Below, in pieces: positions 58,082 to 64,000 of a stretch of 64,000 nt of DNA. Position 1 is the first letter of the stretch. Every line of letters begins with the position of its first letter. The DNA is taken from positions 2,480,001 through 2,544,000 of the forward strand of contig OY760867.2 of the NCBI GenBank assembly GCA_963664035.2. Reading direction: 5' to 3'. The notes under the pieces are model-generated. The model ran no database searches and was not told the origin of the DNA. It saw nothing but the letters and a program-made list of their open reading frames with translations. Source of the DNA: G958296245 sp963664035 (GTDB lineage Bacteria; Chloroflexota; Dehalococcoidia; Lucifugimonadales; G958296245). A program made the position numbers and the translations under genes.

Positions 58082-58447
58082 CTAGAGCTTCACGACCTTG
58101 CCCGTGTCCGATAGCCTCGTATTCGACAGGGTCTTGGCGTCGTTCTTGCGGGCCACCTCGTGGCATGCCTGTACGCCCGCCGGGCCCAGCCGCAGGATGG
58201 TCCCCAGTGCTATGTAGGCGATGTCCACAGCCTCTTGGACGGCGTTGTCGATCTCGGCGCGGTTGATCGCCCGCGCGTGCTCGCCCGTCTCCTCCGACAG
58301 CAGCACGAGGCGCTGCTTCAGGGCCTCCAGCGCCTCGTCCGTGTCCGAAACGTCCACGCTGCCTATGCCGAACCTGTCGTGGAATGAGTAGACGCTCTCG
58401 CCGATGGCCCGGATGCCGTCCACGAAGCTGTCGCGTTCGTCCGTCAT
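58082..58447 (-). CDS. MazG-like nucleotide pyrophosphohydrolase family protein
   Basis: A 121-residue all-alpha protein with the MazG/dUTPase metal-binding pattern: LLSEETGEHARA (E-E-x-x-E, about residues 50-54) and EAVDIAYIALG (E-x-x-D, about 72-75), then ARKNDAKT. Family members hydrolyse nucleoside triphosphates to monophosphate and pyrophosphate, in housecleaning. It starts 14 bases after the BrkB-like gene ends on the same strand; the two overlap in no frame. Confidence 0.72.
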   Translation of the reverse strand: MTDERDSFVDGIRAIGESVYSFHDRFGIGSVDVSDTDEALEALKQRLVLLSEETGEHARAINRAEIDNAVQEAVDIAYIALGTILRLGPAGVQACHEVARKNDAKTLSNTRLSDTGKVVKL

Positions 58448-58460
58448 GTCGCCTCCTCGT

Positions 58461-59597
58461 CTATTCGCCCTTCGCGGCCAGCAGGGTGCCCCTGCCGACG
58501 TTGCTCTTGAGCCGTCCGTACTCGGAGCTGATCTCCGCGCCCAGGATCAGGATGAAGCTGCTGACGTACACCCAGAGCAGCAGCGCGATGACCGGCGCCA
58601 GCGAGCCGTACACGTTCTCGAAGTCGGAGAAGCTGTTCACGTATACCAGGAACGCGTTCTTCGACAGCTCGAACAGCACCGCCCCGATCATCGCGCCGGG
58701 CCATATGAACCGCCAGTAGGTCTTGGTGTTCGGCAGGAACTTGTACACCACCAGGAAGATCAGCAGCGTCAGCGCGAAGGAGACGGCCTGGAGGAATAGC
58801 CGCCCCAGGGTCTCGCCCGCCAGGCCGGAGCCGGCAACGTCCGTCTCCGAGGCGAGCCCGGCCACCCGCAGCAGGGCGGCTGCCCCGACGGACGTTCCGA
58901 ACATCACCCCGACGCCGGCGGCCATCAGTATCTGCCTCGGCTTGCCTATGTAGATGGGCCGGTCCTTGTGGACGTCCCACGCGCGGTTCACGGCCCGGGC
59001 GATGGCGCCGAAGACGGCGCTGGCCGACCAGAGCAGCCCGATCACCGAGAAGAAGCCTATGGCGCCGCGAAGCCCCAGCACTATGTCGATGTTCTCGGTG
59101 ATGAGGTCGTCGGATCCCGGAAGGTACTGCGCGACGAAGCCGATCAGCTCCTTGCGCGTCTCCTGCGACTCGACGAAGTAGCCCATTACCGCCGTGAGCC
59201 CGAGCAGCAGGGGAAATATCGAGAAGAGGGCGTAGTATGCGACGCCCGCCGCCATGTGCGTGGCGTCGTCGGCCGCAAGCTCCTGCACCGTGCGGACGAT
59301 GAGCTTCACGAGGAAGTAGCGTCCGAAGCGGTCGCGCAGCGGCCCCAAGCGCCGCGTCAGGCCGTCCAGCACGGCGGCGGGGTCCAGCGCCGCCGCCACC
59401 CCCGCGCCCGCCCGCCCCAGGCGGCGCATGGCGCCGCGCGCCGGAGCGCCGGCCCGCGTTGGGCCGGCATCCGCGTTGGGCCGGGGCGGCGTACGATCCG
59501 AGGCTTCTACCGGACTGGCTCCGATGTTGGGGTGGACGCCTTCCGAGACTAGCACACGCCAGCGGGCGGGCGCCACCGCCGCAGGTGCTATACTCAC
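58461..59597 (-). CDS. YihY/BrkB-family membrane protein
   Basis: A 378-residue protein (a shorter start near residue 57 or 90 is possible as the N-terminal 85 residues are Pro/Ala/Arg-rich). The family core begins at RTVQELAADDATHMAAGVAYYAL and has six hydrophobic helices (FSIFPLLLGLTAVMGYF, GAIGFFSVIGLLWSASAVF, LFLQAVSFALTLLIFLVVY, MIGAVLFELSK, ALLLWVYVSSFILILGAEI). YihY-family membrane proteins are thought to be transporters or lipid-related; function uncertain. GTG start. Confidence 0.8.
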   Translation of the reverse strand: MSIAPAAVAPARWRVLVSEGVHPNIGASPVEASDRTPPRPNADAGPTRAGAPARGAMRRLGRAGAGVAAALDPAAVLDGLTRRLGPLRDRFGRYFLVKLIVRTVQELAADDATHMAAGVAYYALFSIFPLLLGLTAVMGYFVESQETRKELIGFVAQYLPGSDDLITENIDIVLGLRGAIGFFSVIGLLWSASAVFGAIARAVNRAWDVHKDRPIYIGKPRQILMAAGVGVMFGTSVGAAALLRVAGLASETDVAGSGLAGETLGRLFLQAVSFALTLLIFLVVYKFLPNTKTYWRFIWPGAMIGAVLFELSKNAFLVYVNSFSDFENVYGSLAPVIALLLWVYVSSFILILGAEISSEYGRLKSNVGRGTLLAAKGE

Positions 59598-59654
59598 GAC
59601 CGCACTTGATTAGAAGAGGCAACACTACTTAGGATTCTGGCCGAGGCTTGAGGG

Positions 59655-59969
59655 ATGGTCGACCGGAAGACCCTGGACAAGATCGTCGAGCGCATCGTCG
59701 AGGTCGCGGATCCGGAGAGGATAATCCTCTTCGGGTCGGCGGCGCGGGGCGACGGCGGGCCCAACAGCGACGTTGACCTTCTGATCGTCAAGGATGGGGC
59801 GGACGGACTCGACCTCATGGCCCGGATATACAGGAGGCTCCACGGAGTCGGCGCGGCGGTCGATGCCATCGTGGTCTCGTCCGAAGACGTGAAGCGGTTC
59901 AGGGACAGCCACGGGCTGATAATCAAGCCCGCCCTCGAAGAGGGAACGGTGGTGTATGAGTCCTCCTGA
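59655..59969 (+). CDS. MNT-type minimal nucleotidyltransferase
   Basis: A 104-residue nucleotidyltransferase. The polymerase-beta-fold active site reads ILFGSAARGDGGPNSDVDLLIV (GSxxRG...SDxD), with the third carboxylate in AVDAIVVS. Such proteins normally pair with a HEPN toxin, which they AMPylate, but the expected partner is absent on either side, where only a noncoding repeat follows. A TATACT extended -10 lies at 59590-59595. May be an orphan antitoxin. Confidence 0.83.
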   Translation: MVDRKTLDKIVERIVEVADPERIILFGSAARGDGGPNSDVDLLIVKDGADGLDLMARIYRRLHGVGAAVDAIVVSSEDVKRFRDSHGLIIKPALEEGTVVYESS

Positions 59970-60136
59970 GCAATAGTGAATGCGGCCGTCTCTTAACGTT
60001 CTAAGTACGTTATAAACTCGTCATTGCTGCGAAAGCGGGAATCCAGTCCCAGGCCACTGGACTTCAACCTACGCTGGAGTGACGGTGTAAGGATGCCGGC
60101 GTATTCCCTCTATGGTCGCATCACACCGAACTGGTA
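59970..60136. repeat. Noncoding gap with a dispersed-repeat-like sequence
   Basis: Bases about 60023-60092 contain TCATTGCTGCGAAAGCGGGA and GGAGTGACG ends that form a short inverted pair (GTCA...TGAC). It resembles widespread bacterial intergenic repeats. No gene seen. Confidence 0.4.
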
Positions 60137-61321
60137 TTAGCTGCCGGCTGCTTGCCACGCCGCCCTGAAGCCGTCCAGCGACCTCTCCAGCGTGCGGTCG
60201 TCGACGGAGTAGGCGACGCGGAAGTGGCCGGGGACGCCGAAGCCGCGTCCGGGCACTACCAGGACCCTGTGCCTCCGCAGCTCGTCCACGAACGCAACGT
60301 CGTCTTCGATCGGCGCCTTGGGGAACATGTAGAACGCCCCCTGGGGGCGGACGACGGAGTAGCCTATCTCCGTCAGGCCCCCGTACAGGAAGTCGCGCTG
60401 CGCCTGGTAGTGCGCCACGTCGATGGTCTCCGCCTGGAGGCGGGCGACGATGCGCTGCATCAGCGCCGGCGCGTTGACGAAGCCGAGCACCCGGTTCGAG
60501 AAGATCAGGCCGTCCATCAGCTCGGCCTGCCCGGCGTATTCGGGGTGTACGGCGACGTAGCCGATTCGCTCGCCGGCCAGCGACAGGTCCTTCGAGTGGG
60601 AGGTCGCCACGATGCTGCGGACGTGATGGTGGAAGACGTGCGGATACTCGAGGCCGTCGAACAGCAGCTTCCGGTAGGGCTCGTCGCTGACGAGGAATAT
60701 CTCCGCGCCGTGCTCCTCCTCCTTCCGCCGGATGATCTCGGCGATGGACCGCACCGTCTCCGCGTCGTAGACGACGCCCGTGGGGTTGTTGGGCGAGTTC
60801 ACGAGCACGACGCGGGTGGAAGGCCCGATCGCGTCCTCGAGCCCGGCGAGGTCGGGGTGGAAGCGGTCGTCGGCGCCGACCGCCTTGCAGGAGCCGCCGT
60901 GGTTGTCGGCGTAGTACGTGTACTCGACGAAGTAGGGCGCGAATATGACGACCTCGTCGCCGGGGTCGAGCAGGGTCTTCAGGGTGGCGTTCAGCGCTCC
61001 GCCGGCGCCGCAGGTCATCAGTACGTGGTCGGACGTGAACGGCAGGCCCGTCTCCTCGGCGAGCGGGGCCGCGATGGCGGCGCGGGTCTCCACGTAGCCC
61101 GCGTTGGGCATGTACCGGTGCGCGCCCGGCGTCGGGTCCTCGGCTTCCTTCCTGAGCTCCTCGAAGAACCTCCTGGGCGGCTCGAGCACGGGATTGCCCA
61201 GCGACAGATCGGAGACGCTCTCATCCCCGTACCGCTGCTTGAGGACGATGCCCTCCTCGAAAATCCTGCGTATCCAGGAGCCCTGCTCCATGAGGCCCTT
61301 GGTCTTCTTGGAGACTGCCAT
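60137..61321 (-). CDS. Aminotransferase class I/II (fold type I, PLP)
   Basis: A 394-residue PLP aminotransferase. Schiff-base Lys244 is in SHSKDLSLAGERIGY; NSPNNPTGVVYD (about 166) binds the cofactor and SDEPYRKL (about 208) holds the PLP-contacting Asp/Tyr; Arg in FRVAYSVDD near the end should bind the substrate carboxylate. ATG at 61321. Resembles aspartate-type aminotransferases. Substrate pair unknown. The upstream region holds a palindromic repeat and a tRNA gene. Confidence 0.87.
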   Translation of the reverse strand: MAVSKKTKGLMEQGSWIRRIFEEGIVLKQRYGDESVSDLSLGNPVLEPPRRFFEELRKEAEDPTPGAHRYMPNAGYVETRAAIAAPLAEETGLPFTSDHVLMTCGAGGALNATLKTLLDPGDEVVIFAPYFVEYTYYADNHGGSCKAVGADDRFHPDLAGLEDAIGPSTRVVLVNSPNNPTGVVYDAETVRSIAEIIRRKEEEHGAEIFLVSDEPYRKLLFDGLEYPHVFHHHVRSIVATSHSKDLSLAGERIGYVAVHPEYAGQAELMDGLIFSNRVLGFVNAPALMQRIVARLQAETIDVAHYQAQRDFLYGGLTEIGYSVVRPQGAFYMFPKAPIEDDVAFVDELRRHRVLVVPGRGFGVPGHFRVAYSVDDRTLERSLDGFRAAWQAAGS

Positions 61322-61421
61322 GACGCGGACTCTAACGGCCCGGCCGGGCCGTGTCAATCGCGGGACGCCAGCCGGCGAACGCCTTCACCGGCGACTGTTT
61401 CAGGGTCCAGGGCATCCAGCC

Positions 61422-61448
61422 CGTTCGTGGTGAGCCTGTCGAACCACT
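61422..61448. repeat. REP-like palindrome
   Basis: GTTCGTGGTGAGCCTGTCGA followed by ACCAC: GTGGT pairs with ACCAC around GAGCCTGTCGA. This short palindrome is common in many bacterial intergenic regions; no further structure. Confidence 0.4.
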
Positions 61449-61503
61449 CCCCGGACTTGACAGGGCCTCCGCTGCGGGGCTACGCTACTTCCGGCGCTTC
61501 TTG

Positions 61504-61578
<75 letters not shown>

Positions 61579-61659
61579 GACTTGATAAATCAACTCATCA
61601 CGCCTTAGGTTAACGCAAGCAAAGAATAGCCAAAGGGTATGGAGGTGAACACAGTGGTT

Positions 61660-62697
61660 ATGTCGATGCTGAGGAGACAGTGGCTTTGGGTGGCTTCGCT
61701 GACAACCTTGCTGGTCCTGTTAGCCGCCGCCTGTGGGTCCGACCCAACGCCAACGCCTGAACCCACGCCAACGCCTGAACCCACGGCAACGCCAACACCA
61801 ACGCCCCTTCCGCCCACCGCCACCCCGGCTCTCGAGGAGTTGAGGCTCACCCCGACGACGATGGGGAAGGACGTGCTGGCGCTCTTCTCCGAAGCCGAGA
61901 CCTCCTGCCTTCGCGCGGCCATTGGGGAGACTGCCTACGAGAAAATGTCCAACGAGCCTATTCTGTCGATTCTGGCGGCCAGCGGCGAGCAGTTTGTATT
62001 GCCGATATTCCAGTGTGCCGAACCTGAAAACCTCGTGGTCTTCGGAATCGCCTTCCTCGACTTGCAGGTGGGATGGACATCCGACACCCGCGCGTGCATG
62101 ATCAGGGTCGGTAGAGAAAGTCCCCTCGCGGTCCTGACGGGCCTCGGAATGACGCCACCGGGCCAAACTCACGAAACTTCGGCAACGCGGCCGTATGCCC
62201 TGGAGTTCTACAACTGCATGACCCCGGTGGAGAAGGTGGGGTACCTTGCCCGTATACAAGCCGCTCTGGACGTCAATACATCGGCGGAGACGGACATTAT
62301 CGGCATGATTCCGGAGTCCGAGGCCGCCTGCATCCAGGAGGCGCTTACGGACGAAGATTACGCCGCGCTGCTGGGCTCCACGGCAGCCCAGGGCTTTGTA
62401 ATGTCGGACTCCGTGACTGCTTGCATTTCCGAAGAAAGCTACGTGCCCATCTTCGTGTCGGTCATCGGGTCCCAGACCGGGGGGCTGAGCGACAATAGCC
62501 GAGCCTGCATCACCGAGTTCGCCGGCGAGCACCCGCGTTACATAGCGCTGGTCAACCCAACATCGCTCGACCCTTCGTCGACGAGCGTCGAGGACCTGGT
62601 GGAGATAGCGGACAATGGGATCAAGATGTGGGAGTGCTTCAACGACGAAGAGCTTCTCCGGATGCAACAGGTCTACACCGCCGCTCTGGGGCGGTAG
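61660..62697 (+). CDS. Lipoprotein with cysteine-containing internal repeats
   Basis: A 345-residue secreted lipoprotein: signal LWVASLTTLLVLLAAAC (lipobox LAAAC), then a Pro/Thr linker (TPTPEPTPTPEPTATPT). The mature part has repeated units with single Cys: ETSCLRAAIGETAYEKM with EAACIQEALTDEDYAAL, and DTRACMIRVGRESPLAVL with NSRACITEFAGEHPRYIAL, followed by WECFNDEELL. Cysteine spacing suggests disulfides between units. Starts at GTG 61654 or ATG 61660 given GGAGGTGA at 61641-61648. Family unknown. Confidence 0.7.
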   Translation: MSMLRRQWLWVASLTTLLVLLAAACGSDPTPTPEPTPTPEPTATPTPTPLPPTATPALEELRLTPTTMGKDVLALFSEAETSCLRAAIGETAYEKMSNEPILSILAASGEQFVLPIFQCAEPENLVVFGIAFLDLQVGWTSDTRACMIRVGRESPLAVLTGLGMTPPGQTHETSATRPYALEFYNCMTPVEKVGYLARIQAALDVNTSAETDIIGMIPESEAACIQEALTDEDYAALLGSTAAQGFVMSDSVTACISEESYVPIFVSVIGSQTGGLSDNSRACITEFAGEHPRYIALVNPTSLDPSSTSVEDLVEIADNGIKMWECFNDEELLRMQQVYTAALGR

Positions 62698-62737
62698 TAC
62701 GCGTACCGGTCGGCAGTAACACCTGGGTTTCGATAAG

Positions 62738-63469
62738 ATGCCGTCGGTGTACGTGATGGGTCTGACGGAAAAGCGACTCGGCGGCTGGTCCCTGCTGCTT
62801 GGGACCGCGGCAGTGGCGGTGGGCTCCGCGCTCTCGCCGGGCCGCGGTGTGGTGGACACCGTGCCCAGCACCAACCTCACCGACCTCACGCTGGCGATGG
62901 CGCGCAACGCGGCGCTGTCCTACACCGTGCCCATCGTGATCATCTTCGGCGCCCTGCTCATGCTCCACGGCCTCCTGGCCCTGCGGCGGTATGCGGGTCC
63001 CGTGCCGCGGCTCGGCCTTACGGCGATGGCCGTCGCCCTCGTCCTGCAGATGGTGCTGCGGGGTCTCGACTACATGATCGTCGGCATGGGGGTGTCGGCG
63101 CTGGAGAGCGACGCGGCGCGGTCGCAGGAGTTGCTCCAATCGGCGCTGGAGATGCAGCGGTTGGCGTTCGGGCTGCACTTCACCTCCGGCGTGGCCGGCT
63201 TCGCCGGGACGGCGGTCTTCGCGCTGGGCCTCGCTTTCCGGCCCGAGCCCCTGCGCATGCCCCCCGCGCTGAACGGCGTCATCGCGGTGCTGGCCGCGGC
63301 GTCGTTGGCGGTGTTCGTCACCGCGTGGCATTCGAACAGGTTGGAGCTGGCGTTCGCGCCCGTCTTTGCGGCAATGTCCGTAGCCGGACTCGTCTACATG
63401 GGCCTGTTGGGATGGCGGTTGGCGTCGTCGAAGGACGACCAGGCGGGCAGACCGGAAGCGGCGGCTTAA
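62738..63469 (+). CDS. Membrane protein, DUF4386-like
   Basis: A 243-residue integral membrane protein with six or seven predicted helices (WSLLLGTAAVAVGSALS, TVPIVIIFGALLMLHGLLAL, LTAMAVALVLQMVLRGLDYM, GVAGFAGTAVFALGLAF, GVIAVLAAASLAVFVTAW, VFAAMSVAGLVYMGLLGW). The N-terminal KRLGGWSLLLGTA and helix spacing resemble DUF4386 proteins, of unknown function. Adjacent to the truncated gene at the edge. Confidence 0.6.
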   Translation: MPSVYVMGLTEKRLGGWSLLLGTAAVAVGSALSPGRGVVDTVPSTNLTDLTLAMARNAALSYTVPIVIIFGALLMLHGLLALRRYAGPVPRLGLTAMAVALVLQMVLRGLDYMIVGMGVSALESDAARSQELLQSALEMQRLAFGLHFTSGVAGFAGTAVFALGLAFRPEPLRMPPALNGVIAVLAAASLAVFVTAWHSNRLELAFAPVFAAMSVAGLVYMGLLGWRLASSKDDQAGRPEAAA

Positions 63470-64000
63470 TTGGCGGCAGATTCACAGGCCGTCGACTCTG
63501 GCCCGGTCCGCGAGCCTTCGCGCATAACCAGCCTCGACTTGGTACGAGGGGTCGCGGTGCTCGGCATCCTGTTGATGAACGCCGTCTCCTTCAGGTTCGG
63601 CGACGCGCCCTACTTCAACCTGAGCGCGGGCGGCTCGGAGACGTGGCTCGACTGGGCCGTGGGCGTCTTCGGCGAGGTCTTCGTCGACCAGAAGTTCATG
63701 GGGCTGTTTTCGCTGCTGTTCGGCGCGGGTATGATCCTCTTCACCGACCGCGCCAGCGCGAGGGGAAGGCGAGCCGTCCTGCTGAACCTGTGGCGGAACG
63801 CGCTGCTGCTGCTGGTGGGGTTCCTCCACTTCCTGTTGTGGGACGGCGACGTGCTGATGGCCTACGCGCTGTCGTCGGTCTTCCTGCTCGCCATGCGAAA
63901 GCTGCCGAACTGGGCGCTGGTCTCCCTCGGCGTCGGCGTGTTCGCGCTGTCCGTAGCCTGCTCGCTGATCGCGCAGCACCTGGCCGACACCACGGACGCA
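63470..64000 (+). CDS. DUF418-like membrane protein, 3'-truncated by the window edge
   Basis: At least 177 residues in an open frame from TTG (63470), immediately after the stop of the previous gene (TAATTG). It opens with ITSLDLVRGVAVLGILLMNA, then KFMGLFSLLFGAGMILFTDR and LLLLVGFLHFLLWDGDVLMA, the DUF418/YeiB N-terminal pattern (helix with Asp-x-x-Arg-Gly, then FSLLFGxG). YeiB-like proteins are multi-pass and of unknown function; some are linked to acyltransfer. The C-terminal DUF418 part lies outside the window. Confidence 0.8.
   Translation, partial: MAADSQAVDSGPVREPSRITSLDLVRGVAVLGILLMNAVSFRFGDAPYFNLSAGGSETWLDWAVGVFGEVFVDQKFMGLFSLLFGAGMILFTDRASARGRRAVLLNLWRNALLLLVGFLHFLLWDGDVLMAYALSSVFLLAMRKLPNWALVSLGVGVFALSVACSLIAQHLADTTDA

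Overview
The window is 64 kb of GC-rich bacterial chromosome with two tRNA genes, no rRNA and no phage structural genes. The gene complement points to Chloroflexota, most likely a SAR202-like member of Dehalococcoidia. The reasons are the many enolase-superfamily dehydratases, dihydrodipicolinate-synthase-like lyases, phytanoyl-CoA dioxygenase-like oxygenases and Gfo/Idh/MocA oxidoreductases, together with Uma2 nucleases, a CxxxY-type CcmE and a ferredoxin:thioredoxin reductase/thioredoxin pair. This placement is inferred from content only; there is no rRNA to test it.

Layout. 1-5.5 kb: 3' part of holA, a PhyH-like oxygenase, tRNA-Lys, an SGNH hydrolase, a BrnTA module, a membrane/spermidine-synthase-like fusion and a tandem repeat array. 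5.5-12.3 kb: two enolase-superfamily genes enclosing accessory DNA (TPR-PIN pair, duplicated gene end, PLD nuclease with a winged helix, SEC-C protein, a Uma2 gene broken by an exact 89-bp duplication). 12.3-18.9 kb: lone antidote-type regulator, a Gfo/Idh plus DUF6807 pair, MFS transporter, two-gene ABC exporter, intact Uma2 gene. 19-25.7 kb: ccmC-ccmD-ccmE, SMP-30-like hydrolase, greA (leader terminator) and lysS, a D-amino-acid dehydrogenase-like flavoprotein. 25.8-29.7 kb: LmbE-like deacetylase, HicBA module, Nudix hydrolase, a protein carrying only the transposase N-terminal (DUF4096) domain, a 44-residue membrane peptide. 29.8-38.2 kb: mfd, threonine synthase, amidase with a VapBC-like module, trxA and ftrB.

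38.6-53.6 kb is a catabolic region mostly on the minus strand: cytochrome c lipoprotein, two RidA genes, four DHDPS-like genes, a glycosidase-like propeller, two PhyH genes and a Gfo/Idh gene. Two AT-richer insertions interrupt it: a ParB-like two-gene cassette bounded by 37-bp direct repeats (42.4-44.5 kb) and a DUF262/DUF1524 GmrSD-type gene (49.3-50.9 kb). 53.6-64 kb: a complete insertion sequence with inverted repeats and target duplication beside a family of palindromic MITE-like repeats, a third enolase-superfamily gene with a DUF971 protein, MazG-like protein, YihY/BrkB membrane protein, a lone nucleotidyltransferase, aminotransferase, a CAT-anticodon tRNA, a Cys-repeat lipoprotein and membrane proteins running off the end.

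How it fits together. The dehydratases, lyases, oxygenases, RidA proteins, lactonase-like and glycosidase-like proteins make a broad oxidative and sugar-acid catabolic toolkit; substrates are not identifiable from sequence. Interspersed are small toxin-antitoxin modules, nuclease-like defence candidates and several classes of noncoding repeats. Promoters that can be read usually have a TAnAAT -10 close to the start codon, giving short or absent leaders.
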